The notes under the pieces were generated by a model. The model had not been told where the DNA came from. It worked only from the letters and a program-made list of their open reading frames with translations, and made no database searches. DNA of 64,000 nucleotides from Moringa oleifera. Lineage: Eukaryota > Streptophyta > Magnoliopsida > Brassicales > Moringaceae. This document shows, one piece after another, positions 1-12,135 of this stretch. Numbering within the stretch: the first letter of the stretch is position 1; each line of letters starts with the position of its first letter. Position numbers and translations under genes: made by a program. The DNA lies in the NCBI GenBank assembly GCA_021397835.1, contig JAJFZO010000165.1, positions 310,001 to 374,000 on the forward strand, given 5' to 3'.

Positions 1-2414
1 ATCCCTACCAAGAAAGTTAATTTTTAGTAACTTATAACTTATTTAAATCTTGTACGAACGAAAATGTCTTTTTTACATAAAAACTTATAAAACTTATTTC
101 ATTCTTCTTTAAATATACGAATGGAAGATGCCCTGGACCTAGTTTTTTTCAGTCAGTCGAGGAAAGAATCATAACGTTAAGCCTCAAAATAAAACTATAC
201 GAAGCCCTTCCGAGTGACCAATAATGGAGTCTATTACACTCTTTCTTGGCTTTTCTCTTTTCCCTTTCCTCTTGTCTTCCCTGAGTGAAGTTAGCAAATC
301 ATAGAGTTGAAAGCAATCTTGCCTTCCCTTTGAGGTAAGAAACAGTTCTTTTTGATTCAATTGCAAAAGGATAACCTTTTTTTAGAGTTTTATGCGAACA
401 CTAAGCCAAACAGTTTATTTATTTTTTTTCCTAAAAGATGAAAAAAATAGACTATCCTAATAAAGATATGGTAGAAGGATCACTCTGTCTGTTAGGTGCC
501 CTTCTTCCTATCGTACCGAAGGCAAGAGCTTCTTCTATCACAAATTCATCTTCCTCCCTTGGGATGGGGCTAAACTCGAGTTAACTAACTGCAATATGCT
601 AGACACTAGTCTTTCCATTTTTGGTTCTATTGTCTTTTATATCAGTCAATTCTTAAAAAGTGACTCTTTCTACTTCCATTGGCCAAGCTTCAATCTCTTA
701 CAGCAGATGCGGCCACTGTAGATCATCCAAATGGGGACTCCTTTCTCTATGAGGATGTTGGTTGATAGAACTATAAGGTTCTGTGGTTAGGAGGTAGATC
801 TTGTGCAAGCTAATGAATTCAAAGATGTGTATCCAACTTATCTCTATTATCCGATTAGTCTCAAGGGATCAGCTTAGGACTTAATCCATTTTTGAAGCCT
901 TTTGAGAGCTGCTAGAAAGGAAGAATCTCACCCTACTAATAGAGGGCTTGCTTCAAAAAAAAGGGTAAAAGGGATCCATCTTAGATAGACAAGTGGAACT
1001 CATCAAGATCAATCATCAAGCCAACTACCATGGTCAAAGAGGGAGTTAACGGGAAGAAAACCCCATCGCTGCTGACCCATAGGCTAATCCTTTCAAAAGA
1101 AAGACCAAGGGAGTGCAATGAAAAGGCCACTACTATAATTGAAGGTGATGACTAGGTATCCCGAATAGGATAGAGAGGCTTGATCGGTAACCACAAATTG
1201 AAAGGTCTTTCTCCACTGTCTAAAAGAGCCATTGATGCACATTGCCTACTATAGTGAAGAGATAGGGTTTTAATTTGCTTTTCCTATATAGATTCAACCG
1301 AAAATGGGCAATTTGATTAGCTATCTTGCACGAAAGGTGGAGCATATGATAAACGAGTGATCAGGGGTAACTCAAATAGGGAGCTCAGAGTCCCTATGTT
1401 TTTAAGAGGTTGACCTTTAGGCCTTTTTTTGCTGGGTAGGGCGGCACAATGGATAAAAAATGGATTTAAAGCATGATGGTTGAGAGCTCCTAGTTGGGCT
1501 ACTGTTTGCTATGTAAATGGATAGAAAGGCATCGTAAGCATGGCTGACGAGAAAGTTGCATCTTGCTCAGGATGAGAGGGCTCCTTATGCCAAAAAATGC
1601 AGGTGAATGTGAGATCTATCCCCTTTTGAGGTTGGCCTAATCAAAGTAATTGGGGATGTAGTAGCTCAAGCACCTACTGGGGGTAGCCTCATCTTTACTC
1701 AGTGATGGAATCCTTGAATGCAGTGCATTTGGGGTCTCTAGAATGGGTTTGGATTATCTGTTCTCTTCTGGCTAGATGGGTTTCCAAGGTCTTCATTCGA
1801 AGGTATTAGATAAGATGGTTCGGGTTTAGGTTCATAGATTGCAAGGGATGGCTCACTATCCTTATTCTTATACATAAAAAGGCCGGATCAAGGATAAAAA
1901 TCACTTCATCAATAGCAACAGTTAGGGTCATTCCATTTGATCGATCAAGAGCAGAGGAATCCAGAGAACAAGAGCATGAGAAAGAGGGAATGATGTTTCC
2001 TCCTGCCCGAGTGTCAAAGGCTTAGCATACTCTTTATAGGGGAGGTAGTTGCCCAATCGAGTGGGCTTACATAGGACCCATTTTTACTCACCTTACTCCC
2101 ATGACCTTTTTTTTTTTATGCTTTCTATGTAATGCCATCCTGTTTAATAGTGTAATGACATGAGCTTTACTTATTGTGTGTGTGCTGTGTTTTTTTGCTT
2201 TTTAAGGTATCGACTAGTCGGGCTAACTCGTTAAGCCGTAAAGACGAGTGAGTGCATTTAGGTAGTTTGGATAGTTAAAGGAATCTCTTTTACATTTCCA
2301 GTTCCTCGGCCTTACGAGATGAATTTGAGCCATTACACCACTTCCAGCTATTACAGATGCAGTTTGCCTTTGTTGTTAATCTACAATTTTAGTCTTCTTT
2401 TGTGTGCCTTTGAC

Positions 2415-3417
2415 TACTAGATCCAATCGAAGGATTGCTAAAGATGAGTACTATAGCCATCAGACGGGACATTGGAAGGTGAATTGTCTTAAAAAACTTA
2501 TGAATGAGCAAAAAAAGTTGAATGGTATAAGTCATGGATCCTCTTAGTAGACACATGGACCTCCGTGATCCACCACAACTTTATCGACCCTATCTTGTTC
2601 ATTAGACATTGATCAGCCTGCTACTTCTGAAAGTGTCACCTCCGAGATGGTTCAGTCTATGATTACACAATAGTTCTAGCAGTGACTTGGTTCTTCTATT
2701 AGACCTTTACCTATAAGTGCCACTGCTATGTCTGCTTCTGATACAAGTATGTTTTATTCTTCACCATCAATCCTCTTCTTCTTGGATTTTTAATTCTTGT
2801 GCATTTCATCACATGACATCTGATTTTTTTAATAAATTGCTCTCGTTTATTCCTTTTTCATTCATACTGTAGATGGATCTCCTATGACAGTTAATCAAAT
2901 CGGATCCATAACTACTGGCTTCGGTCCCTAATGTTTTTCATGTTCCTCGTCTATCACCCAAAAACTTTATTTTAGTTAGATTAAAGATTTAGGAAGTGTA
3001 TGTTATTTTTTTTCCTCCTTTGGCTACATTGTGCAGGATCGGCATTCAAGGAAGTTGATTAGTACAAGGCGTAAAGAGGGGGGCTTTACATGCTAGAGCA
3101 TTTAGATATTCCTCTCTAACTTTCTAGAGTCATTCCTCTACTTTATCTGCATTTCATTTAAAGAAGCAATTTTTATTATTGTATTTGTGGCATTCTAGAT
3201 TAAGGCATGTTTTATAGTTCTCATTTGAAGTACATGTTATCTGCTAGTTTACCAGGTAGTGTTCCATATTCTGAAATATCTAATTGCGAGGGCTGTAAGC
3301 TAACTAAGTTTTCTGCACTTTCGTTTTTTTTTTTAAAAGTAATTATTCTTCTTCATTTGATCTTATTAATTCTGATGTGTGGGGTCAAGCCTCATTGCCA
3401 AACCAAAACATAAAAAA
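2415..3417 (+). mobile_element. Ty1/Copia retrotransposon remnant (gag zinc knuckle, protease, GAG-pre-integrase)
   Basis: Read across several frames, the plus strand gives the usual Copia order. A zinc-knuckle remnant lies near 2446-2500 (YYSHQTGHWKVNC, with the first two cysteines lost). A protease-site remnant lies near 2777-2815, SSWIFNSCAFHHMTSD against the family form SSWILDSGASHHMTSD, so the catalytic aspartate codon is now AAT (2792-2794). A GAG-pre-integrase segment follows near 3050-3413 with VQDRHSRKL, WHSRLRHV and ISNCEGCKLTKFSA. Integrase core, reverse transcriptase, RNase H and LTRs are absent. Stops and frameshifts break it throughout, so it is a fragment with no coding capacity. 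It lies in the mitochondrion-like block, and such pieces are known from plant mitogenomes. Family assignment is firm; the boundaries are approximate. Confidence 0.85.
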
Positions 3418-3611
3418 AAGTTTTCAAACTTGAAATACATTCGAGGGCTTTGTTTGGTGACAAATGCACCCGAGGTCATGAACTCGTATGTCGATCGGGG
3501 GGATGTTTAAAGGCGATGTCTGTGAGGCTGGAGATTTAGTCTCCAAACTTTGACAACTTTTTGAAAAACATGAAAAGAAGTCTAGTATCACTTTCTACTA
3601 TCATTTTCAAC

Positions 3612-3852
3612 AACTTTGAATCTTTTAATCTTGGGTCCGTTAATGATCCTAAGCTAGTCTGCATAGGCAAAGCTCTATCAACGTTAGAAAAGTAGGCATT
3701 CACTAGTTTCCTCAAGGACATGGTTCATTGTTTCGCCTTTTCATAAAAAGACATGCTGGGATTAGACTCAAATCTAGTCGAACACAAGCTTCCCATAGAA
3801 CCTGGTGCTCGGCCCGTTAAGGCAAGGCCAATATCTTTCGTAGTAGCCAAGG
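3612..3852 (+). mobile_element. Ty3/gypsy retrotransposon remnant (start of reverse transcriptase region)
   Basis: A single plus-strand frame gives a segment with SVNDPKLVCIGKALS, then FLKDMVHCFAFS, then KDMLGLDSNLVEHKLP and PGARPVKARP. This is the region just before the Ty3/gypsy reverse transcriptase, whose usual form reads roughly FAWSYxDMPGLDxxxVxHxL followed by PGAxPVKQ. There is an in-frame TAG after LSTLEK and a TAA replacing the residue after FAFS, so it is dead. Homology stops soon after the PVK motif. No LTR, protease, catalytic YxDD motif or integrase is visible. It lies about 200 bases after the Copia remnant in the same orientation; the two belong to different superfamilies and are independent insertions or a mosaic. 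Confidence 0.8.
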
Positions 3853-5720
3853 ATAAGTTTGATTCATTAGGTTCTTCGATTTGTTCAAAAAAGAAACAAG
3901 AGACAAGAAAACATCTTTGATTATGATTAAAAAGAACAATCTAAAATAGACCAAGATCAAATTCGGGTCATTTCCTGATGAACATGATCTGCCATAATCT
4001 CTTCGGTCCTTTTATTTATGTGCCAAAATAAAGAGAGATTTGATAGGAAAGTATAAGAGACTTTTTTTTATATGATAATCAAAGAGAGTAGGAAAGCTAC
4101 AGTAATTCTTTGGAAAAGCTTGATTCTCTTTGTCTTCGAGCTTTTATTTTTTTAATCCACTATTTCATTCCTTCATACACCTCCCTACCAATAGATAGAG
4201 ACAAATAGGAATAACCGAACCACATCTACAAAATGCCAGTACCATGCAACTACTTCAAGGCCAACGTGATGCTCATTTGTCTGAGCCAAGGGAGTATTTT
4301 TTCTACCACACGAACTAGGAGCTAGAAAGAAGTTCTTCCTCTAAATAGACAGCGAGAATCTTTTCTTGGTGATAGGGCATGGTTAAGCTTTTAGTAGGCA
4401 TAGAGTAAAAGAAACTGATCGATTGAGATAACATTTCCACCAGGTGCCTTCATCCCCCCTAGTAGCAATAACATAAGTAGGTGTGAAAGCCCATCTGTTG
4501 CTGCCAATGACTTAAGAGAAAGGAACTCCCCATTTTTGGAACCATTGAACGTTGCCATCAACTCCCATCCCAAGGGGCACCAGTTCTCTTTTTATTTCTT
4601 CCTCTCTTGCCCTTCACTATATAGAAGCTATCCAGCCTTCCCGATCATCGAAGCTTAAAAGTTGACGGGGGGAATCCGCATCTTATAATGAATATCTTTC
4701 TTTTGTCCTTCTTTCAACTTTAAATCCATCTGTCGTCCTCGTATACTCTGCTTTTGGAGAGCCAGAACCAAGGATAAGATATGAGGCCATCTCTCCTAGT
4801 CTCAATTGGGATTCCCATCATTCAGTGAATGCTTCAAGCCATCTCCGTATTCATCCCCACTTACTACCATTAACCCCTATGCTGCATTCTATCCATCTAT
4901 CCCATCACCAGAGGCGGATATGTACCTAGGTATCTAATGCCTTTCGTCGGACCTATAAGGGAAATTAGTGATAGGTAAGCCCCATAGCTATCTCCATTCA
5001 TCAAAAACTCTCAATTACAAGTCCAAAGTGGGCTAAACACCAGCATCTTATCTCTTTTCATCCTTTCTGGTGGCACTAATAGAAAGGAAGTACTAGCTAA
5101 CGAACCTTGACTCTCTACTCTCTCCCAACAAATCAAGAAATCTAGTGTGGTTAGTAAATACATAAGTTGGATTAGAATATAGATATTCGCTAGGTCTGAT
5201 ATTGGATTGCCGTTCACTTGCTTCTTTCTGCACTAGATCAAATCAATTAGATGGATCATTGGGAACGAATTAGCTTATTCGCAGCTCCAATGCCACCACG
5301 GAGCCTTCATTCACCAGTTCTTAGCACTTGGGACTTGGAGAATTTCAAAATTGAAGGATTTTATGCACTCCGTACCCCTCAAAAGATTGAGGATACATCG
5401 TAGGCTTTTGATCCCCAAGGCTCGGGATCCATTGGTATATGTAATAAAGTCGACTGATTGCCTGGTTTGATCCTCGCCTTTCCTTCACTAATAGGCATGG
5501 TAGCTCCCAGAGTGGAATCGGGAGGGAGATTGGAATTGATAAATAAAAGGTTACCTTCGCTAAGAGAAGCGGAGGATGAAAGATTGAGAAAACTGGACTA
5601 AAAGAGTCACCTTCGAGTCGTGAGGATAGGCTTGACACAAATCAGGCGGGAGAGCCCTTATGACAACAACTCTGGCGGCCCATGCAAAAAAGCCCTTATG
5701 ACAATAATTAGTATTGACAA

Positions 5721-8700
5721 TGTAAGAATTTCAAACCTAAATCCAAAAAATTTATGTTGATTTAAATAAACTCAAAACTTAAAACTATTATATATCAAAT
5801 ATCATTTTAAATAATATAAACTTACTCCACTTTATTAAAATATATAAAATACCTTTTTACAAACCAAAAATGGATTTTTTTTATAGCTCATAAAAAGTTA
5901 AAAAGAGAGATCTAATAAACATAAAGAGGTAATATTAAAAAAAAAAAAAACAACGACAACAAAGAAAGCAAAATGTTTATCTTTGTAATAATGAATGAAG
6001 ATAATAGTAAAACAAATCTCTTTTTTTTTTCGTCAAATGAAAGATGCACTAATTAATAAAAAAACCTAAAGAAATTGAATTTGCTTGTATTATCTTTTGA
6101 ATATAAAAGAGTTTGACAATTATGAAATTAAATGTCATTTTACTAAAAACACAAAATTTTGAAAAGGAAACGCAAGAACATATTAAAAATAAAAATAAAA
6201 GATAAATCTTAATATTGAAAAGAGTTAAATGGTTCATCTACATATAGTATAAATATTTTAAGATTATAATTATTACTAAATTTAAATTTGCATTATAAAT
6301 TATTATTAGTTTAAAATTTATGTTGGTGTGAAAATATTTAAAAGATTATCAAGGCATAAAATATTTAAAATGTGCCAATATCAAAGTAATATAAATATAA
6401 AAAATATTTTCATTTGTATTAATTCGTATGTAAAGATTATCCGATTTAATATATAAACACATGTACACATAAATACATACACACACATAAGCAGAAACAT
6501 TTGGGGAATTCTTAAGGCATTCGCATCAATCTAGCACTTATGTGGATTTAAGTGATGAAGTATAAAGTGGAAGACACCTGAAGACAGAAGGAACATATAC
6601 TTTTTTGTTATTTTTTTGTTATAATAGTTTAGATAATATGTTATTTATTTTATATTATTATGATATGTGATTATTTTTTATTATTTTATTATTAATTTAT
6701 TTCATATATTATTTATATTGTTATAATAAAATACAGTTTTTGTCTTTATAAATAGATTCCGATGATGAAAAATTAAGTGCTTTGTGTTATGCGAAAGTTA
6801 GTATCCTGTCACGCGCAACTTTCTTAAAAGATTGTGATCGTAGGAGTTCTTTAACTAAGTTACTTATAGAAGAGAATATGTTGATGCTGTATAAAATTAA
6901 AAAATAAAAAATATTTTTTAATTTTTTAAAATTGATTTAATTTAATCAATAAAATAGTTAATTTTAAATATTAAATACTATAAAATTAGTAATAATTTAC
7001 GTTCAAATAATGAAAGTGTTAATCTTTCTTACATTCAATGGACTTTTAAATCTAAATTTTATTTTCATAAATCATTTCAGTTTGTCTTTTTAAAATTTTA
7101 AATTTATTTTAAAAAATCAAAATAAATTATTTTACTTGATTATTTACGTTTTAAAAAATTTAATAATAATTTTATTTTTCAGTAAAAATATCATTTTTCA
7201 TCAAAATTAATTTTGCTCTACCTTGAGATTTTCAAAAATCATTAAAATACGTGTGAAAGTCTTAGTTATTGCTCCAAAAATAAAAGATTGTTTGGTTGTA
7301 AAAAGAAGAGATCATTAAGGAGAGAAAAGAAAATGTTCTCTCATACGCTTATAATTTGTCTTTTGTCATAAAATTTTGGTAAATAATAATTTATACTTCA
7401 TTATTATGTTTTTATCAAGAAATTTCTCATGATTAGCTATATGTTGTTGTAATTCTCTAATCTTCGTGTAAAAGTATATATTTACATTATATGAAAGAAA
7501 GTTGTTGATATCAATTGTTAAATTTTGGTGCATTTTTAATTATTTATTATTTAAAAAAATTGGCTTTTTTTATCGCAATTTTTATAGATTTATTATTCAC
7601 ATACATTAAAATCATTCAAAAATTAAAAAGTTTTGTTGATTCTTTTGTTAAATATTATGTTTAGGAGAAAAAATGTGAAACCCTAAATAATATTCTTGAA
7701 AATTAAAAGATGCTTTTTGTAGATTACGTGCATTACTTTTTTTTAAAAAAAAAAAATAGCTTATTTCTAACTTTTAATAAACTCTTTTTTTAAATAAGTT
7801 AAATTTATTTCAAAATTTAAAAAATTTATTGTTGTTGTTATTTTTTTTATCAAAAATTATGTTTAACAATTAATAAACTAAAAGCTAAAAGGATAAATAT
7901 ATCCAAGATTCAAAGTTTAAAAAATCAAATACTTTTATTATGTATTACATATAACTTAAGGTTGTAATAGATTAAAAGTTCAAGATTTAAAAGATCAAGT
8001 CTCATTATACACTAAATACAAGGAAAATCTAAATTTAAAAATAAATATAATTGCAACATTTGAATTCAATACTATAAAACAATACGTATTGTCAAATAAA
8101 GTATGTATTTAAGATCTAAAAATTTAAATTATAACAAAAATAAAAAAATTTAAAAACAAAAAGAGATAAAATGTAAAAGAAATTTCACTAATTATTGTAT
8201 CGACTTAGTGTAAATTTCACAAATCATAATCAATGAAAAGCAAGACTTATGCATAAATTCTCAAAAATATTTCATCGGAATGTGATAGTAAGGAGAAAAT
8301 GACAGTAATAATCATACTAATGAAATATAACAAAAAAATATATGAAAGAGGTTTTGGTATCCACAAATCTTTTTTTCTAAAAAAAAGTTAGAAAAAAGAA
8401 GATTTAGATATATGAACTCAAACAATCAAAACACTTTAATTACATAATGCCTCTCACATAGTTAAAAAATATTTACTAAAAAACAACAAAATTCTTATCA
8501 CATTAAACAAAAATCTCCCATTAAAAATTTAATAATAATATAAATTTTAAATAAATATAATTTTTTTATAAGTTTTAATTTAAAATTATGAACAAAATAT
8601 ATATCTTTTTATATATATTATTCGAAAGGTAATAGTAAAAATCGTGGTCCTTTAAAGCATTATTTGATGAAAACTAATCCTCTTTTATATATCTTATTAG

Positions 8701-9640
8701 AAGCATTTAGAGCTCGTGGTAAATATATACATTGATTTATAATTAATTTACATGATTTGTTTAGACAGTTTTAAAGTTGCTATTATTCTTTGAAAAATAA
8801 TTTACAATGTAAATACATACAAAATATTCCTTACTCAAGCTTATTAATTTTTTTAAAAAAATTAAAATTTTCAATCTTTTGTTAATTTTATTTATTTTTT
8901 TATATTTTAAAAAATACTTGTATAATCTTTTAATAATTTAAAAAATAAACAAATTTTATTTACTTATTTTATTTGAATTATCATAGGATAATTAGATCGA
9001 ATTAAAATTTCTTGATATTAACTATACCATGCTTTTAAAAAAAGATGGTGATATGGTAATTATAATAATATTATTTTATATTTTTATTAAAAAATAACAC
9101 AATTCAGATCATCAAATGATATAAAAGTAAAAAGAAAGAGTTTGATTAAATTTTATTAAGTCATAATTTTCAAGATAAAAAAATTAAAATTAGTTATATG
9201 TAAGGAGACGTGGGTAGAATGGGAAATTTAGAGGACAAATATAGCAGGTATGAAGCAAGGCGGCTGGTGGAGGCCTTATCTGAATGGCTTATGACAAATT
9301 TTCACGTGGCATTTTGCAAATACAGTAAAACCCATGAGAAATTGACAACTAAAAACAATCTTTTCAGATTTGAACATGCCAGTGTATGTGGTGACATGTT
9401 TGTGTGGAGCAATCACTCATTCACCCTTTTTCCATTTTTTTACCCCCTCTTATAGATTGATTGCCGCGTCTCACTCGATTTAGATAGGAATTTATTCCAC
9501 GTAAGCGAGTCTATTTTAATTATTGAAACTTCAAAATAACCATTGATTTTAACATGATTACAGATGTCGATCATGATAAGTCAATAACACAGTTTACATC
9601 AACTTTTTTATTTTCATATGATCGGGCGGTTATGACGATG
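5721..9640. other. AT-rich intergenic spacer, no gene seen
   Basis: About 3.9 kb of very AT-rich sequence with many poly-A and poly-T runs and no exon-like stretch on either strand. The open frames (for example 62 codons on minus 6049-6237 and 81 codons on plus 9210-9455) have the composition of chance frames. A slightly less AT-rich patch around 9205-9480 may be upstream DNA of the duplicated MCU copy. No tRNA, inverted-repeat transposon or array was identified. Confidence 0.6.
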
Positions 9641-9675
9641 TTACAAGTCTGCAACCTTAGCCAACCACGTGTATA

Positions 9676-9819
9676 ATGATCATCAGTTCACCTAACTTTC
9701 CTGATACTTTCACTGGTGAACAAGACCTCTCGAATTCTTTGCCTCCACGAGGAGAAATTGATTTGAAGATTAATATAGTGAAGTTAATGGGCATTGAAGG
9801 GAATATTCTCAAGACGTAG
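9676..9819 (+). other. small open frame of unknown nature (47 codons)
   Basis: An ATG-initiated frame of 47 codons ends in TAG at 9817-9819. It contains FTGEQDLSNSLPPRGEIDLK, which looks more protein-like than the surrounding chance frames, and the local composition is less AT-rich. I do not recognise the family. It lies about 130 bases upstream of a TATA box that serves the MCU remnant, so it could be an upstream gene fragment or simply promoter-proximal sequence. There is no supporting splice or promoter evidence. Confidence 0.2.
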
Positions 9820-9954
9820 GGGCGATATTGAATTATCATGAGGTGATTAGATCTCTTCTTATGAGATTTTGAGAAAATAAGACGTGATTTCAACAACCAA
9901 TTGATTTCTTTTTCCTTTTTGAATTAGTATTCCTACCCTTCTCCAAAGGGCACC

Positions 9955-9962
9955 TATATAAA
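9955..9962 (+). promoter_or_regulatory. TATA box upstream of MCU remnant
   Basis: TATATAAA sits 169 bases upstream of the MCU start codon at 10131. A transcription start some 30 bases downstream would give a 5' leader of about 140 bases, which is reasonable for a plant gene. Its retention suggests that the MCU copy arose by DNA duplication including its promoter, not by retroposition. Confidence 0.5.
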
Positions 9963-10130
9963 CGCCCAAAAGGGCCTCCAATGATTGTTCCAAGGAAAAC
10001 CTAGTAAGCTCTTAGTTAAAAAGGTTCCCAAGATCCCTCTGTTTCTTTCTGTTACTGTCCCTCTCTCTAGGGAGTTCTTCTTTTTGGTTTTTAATTTCTC
10101 TTTCTTCTGTCCATTACTCGATAATCAACA

Positions 10131-10652
10131 ATGGTGTTTAAGAGATCACTTGCTCAACGTCTCTTCACTATCATCAAAATCTCCACACAAATCTTGATTA
10201 ATTATCGCATTTCTTGTCTTCAGTGAAAAATTAGATGCCTCAAAATTTGAAAAGACCAACATTGCTCCTGATCCTAGAGATAATGGCATATTCTATCGAT
10301 TTCCCACAAGACAACCATGTTCCAACCTACATCTACACCGAACATTCTACCAATCTTGACTGAAATTTGAGTGAGAAGCTTAAAGAGATTGATTTTGGAG
10401 GCGAAGACATTGCCGGAGATGGCTGAGCTGATGGTGGAGGACGCGAGGAAGTTGTTGAGGGTGGTGCAGCTGGAGATGGTGAAATCAAAGCTCAAAGCAG
10501 TCGGAAAGGTGTGGATTGCATATTTGAAGTTTGTTTGGGTGTGTGGAGAAGGTTGTTCGGATCCAGAACAAGGGTCGCAGTTGGCAAAGATGCTTGTTGA
10601 GTCGAGAAATGTTATTGTAATTAGAAACTTGGTTTGCCTCAAGCTTGAACAG
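10131..10652 (+). pseudogene. mitochondrial calcium uniporter (MCU) gene, first-exon remnant
   Basis: Plant MCU proteins form the calcium channel of the inner mitochondrial membrane. The copy starts with MVFKRSLAQRLFTI, the family's N-terminal targeting region. A piece reading NIAPDPRDNGIF is found near 10260 in another frame. A long open segment from 10371 holds VEDARKLLRVVQLEMVKSKL, then WIAYLKFVWVCGEGCSDPEQ and NVIVIRNLVCLKLEQ, the N-terminal domain ahead of the channel helices. The exon ends at a GT donor (10653-10654), where exon 1 of plant MCU genes normally ends. A stop (TGA) follows about 30 codons after the ATG, with further stops and frameshifts before the open part. No second exon with the pore motif (WDxxEP) was found downstream, so the copy is truncated and cannot make a channel. 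Family assignment is strong, pseudogene status nearly certain. Confidence 0.85.
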
Positions 10653-11067
10653 GTTGATTTCTCTTTTCCTTCCTTTTTTTAATAGTAACTCTTTTTCTTG
10701 CTTCCTTAATTTGATATTATTTTTTATCATTATTTGTATATCTAAGTGCATAGCTTGTTTCATAGATTAATAAGATGAGTTTGCCATACATAACCTTGAG
10801 AGATGAGTTCTAGGTTCCAATTTACAAGATATTTTGTTTTCCCTGTATAATCTGGAGACCATCGAAAATTGATATGTTTTTCCATGGGTATTTTTTTTTC
10901 TTTTTTCTTTTTTTGTCTGGGTAAGAGGTGGTACTTTCTTGTTTCTAAAGGCTTAAAACGTGTGAAGGATTCCACCTTTGAGACGAATGACCAAATTAAA
11001 GAGTAAGAGAATCAAAGAAAATGATCACTTAACTCCAAAATGATCACTTTCTCATAAAGAGTAACCG

Positions 11068-12135
11068 AATTAAAACATATATAATGAAATTTCATACGCA
11101 ACCAGTCAAGAAAATTTAAGGATAATATCAATGGAATTAACAAGAAACAGATCATTTTTTTTTATAAAATAAATATTTTAATATTCTTTGAGTGCCATAC
11201 ATCTTAATTGTTTTTTTTAATTTTATTTTTAATATATTAAAAAATATTTTTTATTATGTATCAAATATTTATTAGTAAAATTATAAAAATAAATTAATTA
11301 TCTAACTTACCAACTTTTATTTTGCTTTACTCCAATTTAGTAAATTGTTAATTATAAAAATATCAAATTATAACATCCATGAAATTGTAATACAAATAAA
11401 ATAATTTGATGCAATAATTTTTTTAAAATAAATATGATAAATTTAATATAATAATATGTAAATCATATTTTATATAATAAACATAATACTTTAATTTAAT
11501 AACAAAAATTAAATTATGCGTACAAGTTTTAAATTATTTGCAAATATAACTGGTGGTCTTAACGCTAAAGATGCAAAGCTTTTGCCTCCTTATATAGGCT
11601 CAATTATCAAACTTCCCACACAAATGTCATAAAAGAAAAAATCTCTAATAAGTCTGTAGAAATATACATTTTTTTCTTCCCTTAATAGTTTTTGGACAAG
11701 CTTAAATATTGCAAAAACACATTCTGGAAAGCAACACGTAGGGTGGGTTTAGAAAGCAACACATTGGACTTGTGGTTTTACTTACAAGTTTTTCAAACAG
11801 GAAATCTGGTTCTAAATTCTCTTGAGCAAAAAATATTTTCAGTATCTTTAGACAAATTTTTGCATTTGATAAGTCCATGTATATCCTCACTTGTGACCCA
11901 GTATAAATTCATAAGAACCATAGTAGAAATAGCGACACTAGATACTAAATCCATAATCATTCTTTTTGAAATATTAATGAGGCTGTGACCTTACCATCTA
12001 AGTAAACAATGAATCTCAATATCATCAATGTTTAACACAAAATCCAATTTCATATGCAACTAGTCAAGAAAATTTAATAGAAATAAAAAAACATATATAA
12101 TGAAATATAATGATAATATTGATAGAACTGGTGAG
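11068..12135 (+). repeat. local duplicated segment of about 85 bases (11068-11150 and 12045-12135)
   Basis: Both places hold TTTCATAYGCAACYAGTCAAG followed by AAAATTTAA, and both hold ACATATATAATGAAAT and a GATAATATYRATRGAAYT piece. In the two copies the sub-blocks are in a different order, so this is not a simple tandem copy. Function unknown; possibly a remnant of a dispersed element. Confidence 0.55.

Larger units (their letters stand above)
1..5720. other. mitochondrial-DNA-like block (candidate NUMT)
   Basis: This block is clearly richer in G and C than the AT-rich DNA that starts near 5720, and the change there is abrupt. Its texture (mixed short purine and pyrimidine runs, no long AT tracts, many short open frames without codon structure) resembles plant mitochondrial intergenic DNA. 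Plant mitogenomes also commonly carry decayed Copia and Ty3/gypsy fragments like the two seen inside. No mitochondrial protein, rRNA or tRNA gene was recognised, so the origin is an inference from style. An old nuclear region of unusual composition is the alternative. Open frames in it, for example 97 codons on the minus strand at 5345-5638, match nothing I know. Apart from the two retroelement pieces I see no gene here. Confidence 0.5.

Noticed and set aside
3536..3721. 61-codon minus-strand open frame
   Set aside because: It is antisense to the Ty3/gypsy remnant, which reads continuously on the plus strand.
10274..10642. 122-codon minus-strand open frame
   Set aside because: It is antisense to the MCU exon, whose sense frame has clear family motifs.
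11692..11988. 98-codon open frame as a gene
   Set aside because: No motif or splice context; it lies in AT-rich spacer, and its complement carries a frame of similar quality.
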